A DNA stretch of 64,000 nucleotides from contig NZ_CABVLY010000003.1 of the NCBI RefSeq assembly GCF_902498995.1, positions 124,001 through 188,000 of the forward strand, read 5' to 3'. Position numbers and translations under genes: made by a program. The notes under the pieces were generated by a model. The model was not told where the DNA came from. It did no database searches and saw nothing but the letters and a program-made list of their open reading frames with translations. Shown here in pieces: positions 9,010 to 17,193 of this stretch; within the stretch, counting starts at the first letter, position 1; each line of letters starts with the position of its first letter. Source of the DNA: Burkholderia anthina (GTDB lineage Bacteria > Pseudomonadota > Gammaproteobacteria > Burkholderiales > Burkholderiaceae).

Positions 9010-9639
9010 ATGAAACTGTTGCTCGTCGGCGCGACCGGACTCGTCGGGCGCCACGTCCTCGACATCGCGCTCGCCGATGCGCGCGTGGACCAGGTCGTCG
9101 TCGTCGCACGCCGGCCGTTGTCGCCGCATCCAAAGATGCAGGCGCTGGAAGTCGATTTCGACGATCTGCCCGAGGCGGCCGACTGGTGGCAGGCCGACGC
9201 GGTGATCTGCACGCTCGGCACCACGATGCGCACCGCGGGTTCGCAGGCTGCGTTCCGGCGTGTCGATCACGACTACCCGCTCGCGGTGGCGCGTCTCGCG
9301 TACCGGCACGGCACGCCGGCCTACGTGCTGAATTCCGCGCTCGGCGCGGATCCGGCGTCGCGCATCTTCTACAACCGCGTGAAGGGCGAAGTCGAGCGTG
9401 CGCTCGCGGGCGTCGGATTCGCGTCGCTCACCTGCGTGCGGCCCGGCCTGATCGGCGGTAGCCGCGACGAATTCAGGTTCGGCGAACGGTTGTTCGTCCT
9501 TGCGTTGAGCATTGCCGGCCCCGTGCTGCCGATGAAATGGCGCGTGAATCCCGCGTCGCGGATCGCCCGCGCGTTGCTCGACGCCGCGCTCGATGCGCGG
9601 CCGGGCGTACACGTCGTCGCGTCGGACCGGCTCGTCTGA
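9010..9639 (+). CDS. Atypical short-chain dehydrogenase/NAD(P)-binding protein
   Basis: The protein has 209 residues. The N-terminal Rossmann motif VGATGLVGR (residues 6-14) and the later TLGTTMRTAGS and YNRVKGEVE segments match small NAD(P)H-binding proteins of the atypical SDR group (HTATIP2/YwnB-like). No catalytic Tyr-x-x-x-Lys in the classical position is obvious, although FYNRVKGE could align with it. The protein is soluble. It stands alone on the plus strand, 173 bases after the AraC gene, and converges on the LysR gene at 9682. The cellular role is unknown; redox sensing or quinone reduction are seen in relatives. Confidence 0.82.
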   Translation: MKLLLVGATGLVGRHVLDIALADARVDQVVVVARRPLSPHPKMQALEVDFDDLPEAADWWQADAVICTLGTTMRTAGSQAAFRRVDHDYPLAVARLAYRHGTPAYVLNSALGADPASRIFYNRVKGEVERALAGVGFASLTCVRPGLIGGSRDEFRFGERLFVLALSIAGPVLPMKWRVNPASRIARALLDAALDARPGVHVVASDRLV

Positions 9640-9681
9640 GTTTCCGCGGCAGGCGGCGCATGGCTGACGTTGCGGCGCCGG

Positions 9682-10599
9682 CTATCCGCGCGCGAAACCG
9701 TCGAGCAACCCGAACTGTTCCGCGAGCGCATCGGCAAACGCGTCCAGCGCTTCGCCGCCGTCGCTGTTCCTCGGCGTCGCGAGCTGGAATTCGACCGTGT
9801 GGCTCAGCCTGCTCGCGAGCAGCTTGCGCATCTTGCCGGCCGCGACCCACGGCGCCGCGACATGGTCCGGCAGGAAGCCGATGTGCGCGCCCGACAGGAT
9901 GAAGATCACGTCGGCATCGACGTTTTCGGAGAACGCGGTCGGCTGCGCGTTGCGCAGCGCCGCACCGGCCGTGTGCGTCTTGTAGAGCCGCGCAACGTTG
10001 CTTGCCTGCGCGACATCGTTCATCGACACGGTCTTTTTCGCGGCGAGCGGATGCCGGGCGCCGCAATAGAGCGATTGCGGTTCGACGAACAGCGGCGCGT
10101 AGTGCAGGCCGGCCTGGTGCCCGGAGAAGTAGCCGACCGCCAGTTGCAGCTCGCCCTTCAACAGCTTGCGCTCCAGTTCGTCGGGCGCCACCGCCAGCAT
10201 CTCGATCAACACGTCCGGCGCATGTTCGCGAAAGCGGCCGACGGCCGTTGCGAGCGATTCGACGATGTCCGGCGCGAGCCGTTCGGACAACCCGATGCGC
10301 AGCTCGCCGAGCAACGTGCCCGACACGTGCTGCGTATCGCGCGTGAATACGTCCATCGCGTGCAGCAGGCGCCGCGTCGATTGCAGCACGCGTTCGCCCT
10401 TCGGCGTCAGCCGGAAGCCGCGCTTGCCGCGCTCGCACAGCCGGAAGCCGACGCGCGTCTCGAGCTTGGCCATCTGCGTGCTGATGGTCGACGGCGCCAT
10501 CCCGAGCGTGCCTTGCGCTGCGCTGAAGCCGCCGCTCTCGACGATCGTGACGAAGAGCCGCAGCAACTGCACATCCATGTCTCTCAAGCGGGTCAGCAT
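9682..10599 (-). CDS. LysR-type transcriptional regulator
   Basis: The protein has 305 residues, or 298 if the in-frame ATG at 10578 is the start; a purine-rich GAGAGA just before that codon makes the shorter form attractive. The winged helix-turn-helix is visible in GGFSAAQGTLGMAPSTIS with the following recognition helix. The effector domain occupies the C-terminal two thirds. It is divergent from the agmatinase-family gene at 10728, so regulation of that gene is the simplest guess. The intergenic region of about 130 bases is AT-richer than its surroundings, as expected for a divergent promoter. Confidence 0.9.
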   Translation of the reverse strand: MLTRLRDMDVQLLRLFVTIVESGGFSAAQGTLGMAPSTISTQMAKLETRVGFRLCERGKRGFRLTPKGERVLQSTRRLLHAMDVFTRDTQHVSGTLLGELRIGLSERLAPDIVESLATAVGRFREHAPDVLIEMLAVAPDELERKLLKGELQLAVGYFSGHQAGLHYAPLFVEPQSLYCGARHPLAAKKTVSMNDVAQASNVARLYKTHTAGAALRNAQPTAFSENVDADVIFILSGAHIGFLPDHVAAPWVAAGKMRKLLASRLSHTVEFQLATPRNSDGGEALDAFADALAEQFGLLDGFARG

Positions 10600-10727
10600 G
10601 GCGATACATCGCGTTTTGTGAAGTCGGCTTATGTTAGTTCATATTTCTCGTTGAAAGCGATCGCGGCAGAATCGGCATCGGGTCGCCGCGCGTGCGACCG
10701 GCATCTCCACCCGACAGGAATCCGACG

Positions 10728-11678
10728 ATGAGCCAGAACGATCTCGCGTTCACGCGCGACAGCCTTTACGGCACGCAGGCCGAACCCAGCTTCGCCGGGG
10801 CGACGAGCTTCATGCGCCGGCGCTTCAGCCGCGATCTCGACGGTGTCGATCTCGCGATCACCGGCGTGCCGTTCGATTCGGCCGCGTCGCACCGGCCCGG
10901 CACGCGCTTCGGCCCGCGCGGGCTGCGCATCGCGTCGACCGGCATTGCGTGGGAGCGTCCGTGGCCGTGGGACTTCGATCCGTTCGACGTGCTGGCCGCG
11001 GTCGACTATGGCGACTGCGCGTTCGATCTGGGGCAGCCCGAGTCGGTGCCGGGCGCGATCGAGCGGCACGCGGATGCGATCCTGTCGCGCGGCTGCGCGA
11101 TGCTGACGCTCGGCGGCGATCACTTCATCACGTATCCGCTGCTGAAGGCGCATGCGAAGGTGCACGGCCCGCTGTCGCTGGTGCACTTCGATGCGCATAC
11201 CGACACGTGGCCCGATCGCGACGTCAAGCGCATCGATCACGGCACGATGTTCTATCACGCGGCGCGCGAAGGGTGGGTCGCGCCCGAATGCTCGGCGCAG
11301 ATCGGCATTCGCACGACCAACGACGAACCGATGGGATTCGACATCCAGGATGCACGCAGCGTGCATGCGTCGACACCGGCGGCGGTCGCCGCGCGCATTC
11401 GCGAGCGCGTCGGCGATCATCCCGTCTACCTGACGTTCGACATCGACTGTCTCGATCCGGCGTTCGCGCCGGGCACCGGTACGCCGGTTTCGGGCGGGCT
11501 GTCGAGCCATCAGGCGCTCGAAATCCTGCGCCATCTGAACGGCATCGATCTGGTCGGGATGGATGTGGTCGAAGTGTCGCCGCCATACGATCACGCGGAA
11601 ATCACGTCGCTGGCCGGCGCGACGATCGCGCTGGAACTGATCTGTCTGCACGCGTCGCGCCGTCGCGGTGCGCGATGA
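10728..11678 (+). CDS. speB: Agmatinase-family ureohydrolase
   Basis: The protein has 316 residues. All metal-binding motifs of the arginase/agmatinase family are present: GGDH near residue 127, FDAHTDT near 150 and FDIDCLDPAFAPGTGTP near 230. These bind two manganese ions that activate water to release urea from a guanidino compound. The GIRT loop in the middle is typical of agmatinases, which make putrescine from agmatine. Guanidinobutyrase or another guanidino-acid hydrolase is possible, since the family is hard to separate by sequence. The ATG at 10728 gives the usual N-terminus. It is divergent from a LysR gene and followed, after about 600 bases, by an NCS1 permease that might import a related nitrogen compound. 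Confidence 0.88.
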   Translation: MSQNDLAFTRDSLYGTQAEPSFAGATSFMRRRFSRDLDGVDLAITGVPFDSAASHRPGTRFGPRGLRIASTGIAWERPWPWDFDPFDVLAAVDYGDCAFDLGQPESVPGAIERHADAILSRGCAMLTLGGDHFITYPLLKAHAKVHGPLSLVHFDAHTDTWPDRDVKRIDHGTMFYHAAREGWVAPECSAQIGIRTTNDEPMGFDIQDARSVHASTPAAVAARIRERVGDHPVYLTFDIDCLDPAFAPGTGTPVSGGLSSHQALEILRHLNGIDLVGMDVVEVSPPYDHAEITSLAGATIALELICLHASRRRGAR

Positions 11679-11958
11679 CGGCAAGCACGCTCATCGACCG
11701 ACGAACGATCCGATCTGCCGCCGTGCCGTTCCCGGCGATGCGCCGAGTGCATCGCGCTCGCACGGTTTCTACCGGTATCCCGGCTGGACGCCGCCGGGGC
11801 AACAGGACGATGCCGGCGATGCAATCCCGACGCCGCGGATCGCGCCGCGCACACGCGATTCGATCGGATAACACGCGCGCGCTGCACGCGCCGCGCATGC
11901 GCACGACTGCTGCATTCCGGTCTCGTCCCGCTACGCCGCATCCGTCGCGCGCTTCAAA

Positions 11959-11986
11959 TCCGGCACCGCTGTCCAGTGCCGGACCT
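11959..11986 (+). terminator. Candidate terminator after the agmatinase gene
   Basis: A perfect 8-base stem (TCCGGCAC at 11959-11966 with GTGCCGGA at 11976-11983) and a 9-base loop are followed by a broken T-rich stretch (CCTTTCATTTT). It lies 280 bases after the agmatinase stop, further than usual, so termination is only a candidate function. Confidence 0.45.
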
Positions 11987-12064
11987 TTCATTTTAAAAAC
12001 GCTCAACTTACGGCTGCCAAGGTCGGATCAGTCCGGATTATTCGGACGATTTCGAAAACTTGCC

Positions 12065-12087
12065 GATATCGGGTAATCACCGATATC
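12065..12087. promoter_or_regulatory. Inverted repeat upstream of the permease
   Basis: GATATCGG (12065-12072) and CCGATATC (12080-12087) form a perfect 8-base inverted repeat with a 7-base spacer. Each arm also contains the palindrome GATATC. It could be an operator or an RNA hairpin. It lies 8 bases before a second palindrome, which favours a regulator-binding region. Confidence 0.5.
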
Positions 12088-12094
12088 ACGCAAG

Positions 12095-12106
12095 TTGTAT
12101 ATACAA
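12095..12106. promoter_or_regulatory. Palindromic operator candidate (GntR/HutC-like)
   Basis: TTGTATATACAA is a perfect 12-base palindrome in otherwise GC-rich DNA. Its core fits the GTNTANAC pattern known for HutC-subfamily GntR regulators. It lies 181 bases upstream of the permease start. No GntR gene is in the window, so the regulator would act from elsewhere. Confidence 0.5.
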
Positions 12107-12287
12107 GATCATCCGCTGGCAATGTCGGCACACGTCGTGCCGGTTGCGCGCCAGCGTGCTGACCGTGCGTGCGTGGCGCATGCCGGCGATCCACGGCGCA
12201 CCGCATGCGAAGAGCCGAAAGGGCGGCTCGGCACGTTCCAGTCTCGTCCAAACCATTTGTGATCCTCAGTATCTTGGAGATTTACCC

Positions 12288-13718
12288 GTGTCAACGAATT
12301 CCAGTGGAAAAGCCGGCGGCCTGATCGAGGTTCGCTCGATCGATTTCATCCCCGACACCGAACGCCACGGCGGCCTGCTGAGCCAGTTCACGCTGTGGCT
12401 GTCGGCGAACATGCAGATCACCGCCATCGTCACGGGCGCACTGGCGGTCGTGCTCGGCGGCGACGTGTTCTGGTCGCTGGTCGCGCTGCTGCTCGGCCAG
12501 TTCGTCGGCGGCGCGGTGATGGCGCTGCACGGTGCGCAAGGTCCGCAGCTCGGGCTGCCGCAGATGATCTCGAGCCGCGTGCAGTTCGGCGTGTACGGCG
12601 CGATGATCCCGATCGTGCTCGTGTGCCTGATGTACATCGGCTTTTCCGCCAGCGGCTCGGTGCTCGCCGGGCAGGCCGTCGCGCAGCTGCTGCACGTCGA
12701 CGACGCGGTCGGCATCCTGCTGTTCGCGGCCGTGATCGTCGTGCTGACCGTGTTCGGCTACCGTGCGATCCACTTCGTCGGCCGGATCGCGAGCGTGATC
12801 GGCATCGTCGCGTTCGTCTACATGTTCGCGCAGCTGTTCGCGAATCACGACGTCGGCGCGCTGCTCGCGAACAAGCACTTCTCGCTCGCGAGCTTCCTGC
12901 TGTCGATGTCGCTGTCCGCGTCTTGGCAGATCGCGTTCGGCCCGTACGTCGCCGACTATTCGCGCTACCTGCCGCGCTCGACGTCGTCGGTCGCCACGTT
13001 TTGCGCGGTCGGCCTCGGCTCGGTGATCGGCGCGCAGGCCGCGATGGTGTTCGGCGTGTTCGCGGCCGCGCTCGCCGGCAGCCAGTTCGCGCACCACGAG
13101 GTGTCGTATATCGTCGGCCTCGGCTCGACGGGCGCCGTGGCCGCGCTGCTGTACTTCAGCATCGCATTCGGCAAGGTGACGGTGACCGCGCTCAACGCGT
13201 ACGGCAGCTTCATGTCGATGGCGACGATCGTCAGCGGCTTTCGCGGCAAGGGCGCGGTGTCGTCGCGCAGCCGTCTGGTGTACATCGTCGGGATGATCTG
13301 CGTGTCGACGCTGATCGCGCTCGCCGGCCGCCATTCGTTCCTGAAGGAATTCACCGCGTTCATCCTGTTCCTGCTCGCGTTCTTCACGCCGTGGAGCGCG
13401 ATCAACCTCGTCGACTACTACTGCTTCACGCGCTCGCGCTACGACGTGCCGGCGCTGTCCGATCCGGACGGCCGCTACGGCCGCTGGAACGTGATGGCGA
13501 TCACGATCTACGTGGTCGGCGTCCTGGTGCAACTGCCGTTCATGTCGACGCACATCTACACGGGCCCGCTCGTCGATGCGCTCGGCGGCACCGACATCTC
13601 GTGGATTCTCGGCCTCATCGTGCCGGCCGTGCTGTATTACATCGGCGCGCGCGCATCGCGTCGCAGCATCCCCGAGCGCCTGATCCTGCCGCTCGACCGC
13701 GGCGAAATCCAGCACTGA
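12288..13718 (+). CDS. NCS1-family nucleobase/allantoin-type permease
   Basis: The protein has 476 residues and about twelve hydrophobic segments. The N-terminal segment FTLWLSANMQITAIVTGAL and the motif GPQLGLPQMISSRVQFG match nucleobase:cation symporter-1 proteins (CodB/PurP/allantoin type). It should import a purine, pyrimidine or related nitrogen compound across the inner membrane with a cation. The GTG at 12288 is preceded by CTTGGAGA with good spacing and gives the expected short hydrophilic N-terminus. A porin gene follows, so outer- and inner-membrane uptake may be paired. The palindromes at 12065-12106 probably lie in its control region. The substrate is not determined. Confidence 0.88.
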   Translation: MSTNSSGKAGGLIEVRSIDFIPDTERHGGLLSQFTLWLSANMQITAIVTGALAVVLGGDVFWSLVALLLGQFVGGAVMALHGAQGPQLGLPQMISSRVQFGVYGAMIPIVLVCLMYIGFSASGSVLAGQAVAQLLHVDDAVGILLFAAVIVVLTVFGYRAIHFVGRIASVIGIVAFVYMFAQLFANHDVGALLANKHFSLASFLLSMSLSASWQIAFGPYVADYSRYLPRSTSSVATFCAVGLGSVIGAQAAMVFGVFAAALAGSQFAHHEVSYIVGLGSTGAVAALLYFSIAFGKVTVTALNAYGSFMSMATIVSGFRGKGAVSSRSRLVYIVGMICVSTLIALAGRHSFLKEFTAFILFLLAFFTPWSAINLVDYYCFTRSRYDVPALSDPDGRYGRWNVMAITIYVVGVLVQLPFMSTHIYTGPLVDALGGTDISWILGLIVPAVLYYIGARASRRSIPERLILPLDRGEIQH

Positions 13719-13736
13719 CGCATCGCGTCGCCCGCC

Positions 13737-13757
13737 GGGCCGGCGTACAGCCGGCCC
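13737..13757 (+). terminator. GC hairpin after the permease
   Basis: GGGCCGGC (13737-13744) pairs perfectly with GCCGGCCC (13750-13757) around a GTACA loop, 18 bases after the permease stop. There is no immediate T run, so it may stabilise the mRNA end or attenuate read-through into the porin. Confidence 0.45.
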
Positions 13758-13879
13758 GAGCGGCCCTTCGCCCGGTTTTGCGCGACGGGCCGCACCGTAC
13801 TCCCACTTGATTTTCCGCGATGCCGGCACGGCAAGACCACCGTGCCCGGCGTCGTGCCATTCTCCTTCCATTGAATAGT

Positions 13880-14950
13880 ATGACTAAGAAAATGAACGCA
13901 CGAGGAACTCGTTCCCGCGCGCGGCCGGTGCACGCCGGCCTTCGCATCGCGGTTGCGGCGGCATGCGTCGCCGGTCCGGGCGTTGCCTGCGCGCAGGATG
14001 GCGTCACGCTGTACGGCGTGATCGACGAATTCGCGCAGTACGTGAACACCGGCAACGGCTATACGGCGGCGATCGGCTCCGGCGGCCAGTGGGGCAGCCG
14101 GTTCGGCGTGAAGGGCGGCGAGGACATCGGCGGCGGGCAGAAGATCGAGTTCGCGCTCGAGAACGGCTTCAACCCGAACGACGGTTCGCTCGCGAGCTCG
14201 GGCAGCATGTTCAACCGGCAGGCGTGGGTCGGCATCGCGGGGCAGTGGGGCAAGGTGCGCGCGGGCCGCCAGAATTCGCCGCTGTTCAACGACCAGGGCG
14301 GGCAGGATGCATTCGGCGGCGTCACGCAGGCGTCCGGCATGGACAACCTGACCGTGTTCTCGTTCCGCACGAGCAATACGCTGTCGTACCAGAGCCCCGA
14401 GATCGCCGGGTTCCAGGCCGGGCTGTACTTCGGTTTCGGCGACGCAGGCGGCGTGCGCTCCGCGGGCTCCAGCCAGCAGTTCGACGTGACCTACGAGCAC
14501 GGACCGTTCGCGGCGTTCGTCGCGGGGCAGTGGCTGAAGAACACGACGGCGACCACGACCGATCGCACGATCATGGCCGGTGCCTCGTACGAGATCGGCA
14601 AGGCGACCGTGTACGGCGGCTTCTCGGCGGTGAAGTGGGACGACCTCGGGATCGATTCGCGCGTGTACGGGTTGTCGGTCAAGTATCAGCTCAATCCGGC
14701 GAACTACGTCGCGCTCGGCTATGCATACCTGCACGACCAGACGTCGCAGGGCGACCATGCGGACCAGTTCGGGCTGATGTACGAATACGACCTGTCGAAG
14801 CGCACGAGCTTTTATGGCGCGCTGTCGTACCTGCGCAACCGGAACCAGGCGGGGTACACGCTCGCCGGCGCGGCGAATCCGGGGCTGCCGCTTGCCTATC
14901 CGGGCGCGAATGCGCGTGGTGTGCAGCTCGGCATCGTGCATCGGTTCTGA
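13880..14950 (+). CDS. Gram-negative general porin
   Basis: The protein has about 356 residues. A signal peptide is visible: basic start, hydrophobic stretch RIAVAAACVAGPGVA and cleavage before QDGVTLYGVIDEF, the standard start of a beta-proteobacterial trimeric porin (OmpC/PhoE-like, Porin_4). Alternating strands continue to the C-terminal aromatic end GIVHRF, whose last Phe is the outer-membrane insertion signal. ATG at 13880 or 13892 are both possible; neither has a strong ribosome-binding site. It lies 161 bases after the NCS1 permease and may share its transcript. It should let small hydrophilic solutes cross the outer membrane. Confidence 0.93.
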   Translation: MTKKMNARGTRSRARPVHAGLRIAVAAACVAGPGVACAQDGVTLYGVIDEFAQYVNTGNGYTAAIGSGGQWGSRFGVKGGEDIGGGQKIEFALENGFNPNDGSLASSGSMFNRQAWVGIAGQWGKVRAGRQNSPLFNDQGGQDAFGGVTQASGMDNLTVFSFRTSNTLSYQSPEIAGFQAGLYFGFGDAGGVRSAGSSQQFDVTYEHGPFAAFVAGQWLKNTTATTTDRTIMAGASYEIGKATVYGGFSAVKWDDLGIDSRVYGLSVKYQLNPANYVALGYAYLHDQTSQGDHADQFGLMYEYDLSKRTSFYGALSYLRNRNQAGYTLAGAANPGLPLAYPGANARGVQLGIVHRF

Positions 14951-15259
14951 CCGGTGCCGCATCGGGCGCCGGGCGTTGCAGGCCGGCGCCTGCTGCTTCC
15001 GCGTTCGCGTGTTCGCGCGGTGACATCGCCCCGTCGAGCGCGCGTGCCCGGCCGCGTTCGTCGGGCCGTCGCGATGCGATTCGAACGGGCGGCCGTATCT
15101 GCGACGGGAGACGAAAGGCCGATCGACAGGGCGAGCGACAACGTCGTGAAAACGATGGCGCGTTTCAAGGACGAAAAAATGGCCGCATGACGCGGCCATC
15201 GAAATGCATGCGTCGAGTCCGGTTTGCCCGCGCAATTCGCGGGGCTGGCCAGGTCGCGT
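14951..15259. other. 309-base spacer between porin and MFS gene
   Basis: This is a convergent region. Apart from the minus-strand terminator at 15174-15199, no gene, repeat or promoter was recognised. Confidence 0.5.
15174..15199 (-). terminator. Rho-independent terminator of the MFS gene
   Basis: Read on the minus strand, ATGGCCGC (15199-15192) pairs with GCGGCCAT (15186-15179) around a 5-base loop, followed by a run of T. It lies 60 bases after the MFS stop codon and has the classic stem plus U-tract form. Confidence 0.85.
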
Positions 15260-16465
15260 TCAGGAATTCGCGGCGGCCGGCGCGCGGCGGCGCTGAGCGA
15301 CCTGCAGGGCGACGACCGCGAGCCCTGCCGCGGCGATCAGCCCGCCGACGACCGGCACCGCCGCGTAGCTGAAGCCGGCCGAGATTGCCGCGCCGCCGGC
15401 TGCCGCGCCGAGCGCGTTGCCGAGGTTGAACGCGCCGATGTTCACGGCCGATGCAAGGCCCGGTGCTTCGTGTGCGGCACGCATCACGCGCATCTGCAGC
15501 GGCGGGACCACCGCGAACGTCGCGATACCCCAGACCAGCAGCGTGATCGCGGCGCCGGCATGCGTGCCGGCGAGCAGCGGGAACGCGGCCATCGTCGCGA
15601 TCAGCAGCAGCAGGAAACCGGCCAGCGTGCCGTCGAGCGAGCGGTCGGCCAGGCGGCCGCCGGCGATATTGCCGATCGAGAAGCCGACGCCGATCAGCAC
15701 GAGCATCGCGGTCACGAAACCGGGCGTGGCGCCCGTCAGGTGTTCGAGCGTCGGGGCGACGTACGTATACAGCGTGAACATCGCGCCGGCGCCGAGCACC
15801 GTGGTGGCGAGCGCGCCGAGCACGACGGGGCGTGTCAGCACCGACAGTTCGGCACGCAGGTTCGGCATCTTGCCGGCTTCGCCCTTCGGCAGCGCGGCGA
15901 ACAGGCCGGCGATCGCGACGAGGCCGAGGCCCGCGGTTGCCGCGAACGACATGCGCCAGCCGATGATCTGGCCGAGCCACGTCGCGGCCGGCACGCCGCC
16001 GACGTTCGCGATCGTGAGGCCCATGAACATCGTCGCGACGGCGCTGGTCTGCTTCTCGCGCGGCACGAGGCTTGCCGCGACCACCGAGCCGAGCCCGAAG
16101 AACGCGCCGTGGTTCAGGCTCGTGACGAGCCGGGCGAGCAGCAGCGTCGTGTAGTCCGGCGCGACGGCCGACAGCAGGTTGCCGATCGTGAAGATCGACA
16201 TCAGCGCGATCAGCGCCGAGCGGCGCGACCAGCGCGCGAGCAGCAGCGTCATCAGCGGCGCGCCGACCATCACGCCGATCGCATATGCGCTGATCAGCAT
16301 GCCGGCCTTCGGAATCGACACGTGCACGCCGTCGGCGATCACGGGCAGCAGGCCCATCGGCGAGAACTCGGTCGTGCCGATGCCGAACGCACCGGCGGCG
16401 AGCGCCAGCAGCGGCAGCGCGGCGCTGCCGCCCGGGCGGGAAGGAGAAGAAGTCGTGGTGTTCAC
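15260..16465 (-). CDS. MFS transporter, AraJ/YdhP-like exporter
   Basis: The protein has 401 residues with about twelve membrane helices. The first helix region FGIGTTEFSPMGLLPVIA is the hallmark of the DHA1 AraJ/YdhP group of drug and sugar efflux proteins. It should export small molecules from the cytoplasm using the proton gradient. The GTG at 16465 has AGGAG eight bases upstream; an in-frame ATG at 16534 would add 23 polar residues with no ribosome-binding site. It is monocistronic, with its own terminator downstream. The upstream region holds a spaced inverted repeat (GCCTGCATT/AATGCAGGC) that might bind a regulator. The substrate is unknown. Confidence 0.88.
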   Translation of the reverse strand: MNTTTSSPSRPGGSAALPLLALAAGAFGIGTTEFSPMGLLPVIADGVHVSIPKAGMLISAYAIGVMVGAPLMTLLLARWSRRSALIALMSIFTIGNLLSAVAPDYTTLLLARLVTSLNHGAFFGLGSVVAASLVPREKQTSAVATMFMGLTIANVGGVPAATWLGQIIGWRMSFAATAGLGLVAIAGLFAALPKGEAGKMPNLRAELSVLTRPVVLGALATTVLGAGAMFTLYTYVAPTLEHLTGATPGFVTAMLVLIGVGFSIGNIAGGRLADRSLDGTLAGFLLLLIATMAAFPLLAGTHAGAAITLLVWGIATFAVVPPLQMRVMRAAHEAPGLASAVNIGAFNLGNALGAAAGGAAISAGFSYAAVPVVGGLIAAAGLAVVALQVAQRRRAPAAANS

Positions 16466-16526
16466 GCGAAGTGCTCCTGTAAGCGTTGGGCAACGGCATC
16501 GGGCCGTTGTGGACAGGCTGAAGTGT

Positions 16527-16597
16527 GCCTGCATTACTTTTGTGGAAAAAGCCGCATGCGGACGAAATTATCTTGATTTCATGTCAACAATGCAGGC
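16527..16597. repeat. Spaced 9-base inverted repeat upstream of the MFS gene
   Basis: GCCTGCATT (16527-16535) and AATGCAGGC (16589-16597) are exact inverted copies, 53 bases apart, and lie 62-132 bases before the MFS start. Two arms about five helical turns apart could bind a looping regulator. Chance occurrence cannot be excluded. Confidence 0.4.
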
Positions 16598-16907
16598 TCG
16601 GTCGGCGTGCGCACCCGGCCCGCAGGGCGGGGCTTCCGGCGATTTGCACGCGATCGACGACTGGGCGCGCGAGTGAATCCGTGCCGTTCGAATGGAGTCC
16701 GTCGCCGGAGCAACGAGGCTGCCGGGTGTAGCGGAACGCCCGGGTTCGACGTGCACGGCCGGGTGTGCGGCTGCGTTCCGAAGCGACGCGGACGGCGCTC
16801 GGCGGCCGCGACGAAGCGATCGGCCGACATGCGCGCACGACCGTCATTTCGCGACGCGGGCGTGCGGCATCGTCGTCGAGAACCTGTCGCCGGCGCGGCT
16901 CGAAAGC

Positions 16908-16981
16908 AAAAAAACCCCGGTCACAGGGGGACCGTGACCGGGGCGGAAAAGCATCCTCTCTTTGGCACGAGGGTTGGATGC
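16908..16981 (-). ncRNA. Candidate small RNA with intrinsic terminator
   Basis: On the minus strand a -10-like TATACT (16993-16988) is followed seven bases later by a G at 16981. From there a 6-base stem GCATCC/GGATGC (16981-16976 with 16956-16951) forms, then a short linker, then a strong terminator: GTGACCGGGG pairing as 10 base pairs (16934-16943 with 16915-16924) followed by seven T. The predicted RNA is about 74 nucleotides. No open reading frame precedes the terminator on this strand: the nearest minus-strand gene upstream (17194) ends 250 bases away with AT-rich DNA between. The -35 (TTTCGA) is weak. A terminated leader or the trailer of a distant gene are the alternatives. Confidence 0.6.
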
Positions 16982-17193
16982 GCGCGCAGTATATTTCGCT
17001 CCATAACAATTCGAAATGCCGTTAAACGGCCGTTTTTGGTGTCAATTTAAAAATACTGACGCGGCACCCTGATTTGTCATCGATATGAAAGGTTTTTCGT
17101 GAATTTGCGCCGCAGTTTAGGGCGTCGCGATGGCGAACGCGGCGGGTGGATCCGCCGCGGATGGTGCGGCTGCCGATCCCGCGGTTTCGCCGG

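Larger units (their letters stand above)
11679..12287. other. 609-base intergenic region with hairpins and palindromes
   Basis: No convincing gene is seen here. The first 280 bases look like anonymous high-GC spacer. The second half is clearly AT-richer and contains a terminator-like hairpin, two inverted repeats and a short GAGCCG/CGGCTC hairpin (12212-12229). This makes it the likely regulatory region of the NCS1 permease. In-frame extension of the permease upstream to 12060 gives a non-hydrophobic, unlikely N-terminus. Confidence 0.6.
16466..17193. other. 728-base intergenic region
   Basis: The part near 16466-16600 is the MFS promoter region with a spaced inverted repeat. The stretch 16600-16900 shows no credible gene. 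A candidate small RNA with its own promoter and terminator lies at 16908-16981 on the minus strand. The block 16985-17110 is AT-rich, as expected for promoter DNA. Confidence 0.6.

Noticed and set aside
12291-13871. 526-codon minus frame over the permease
   Set aside because: It is an antisense shadow of a membrane protein, highly charged and without domain.
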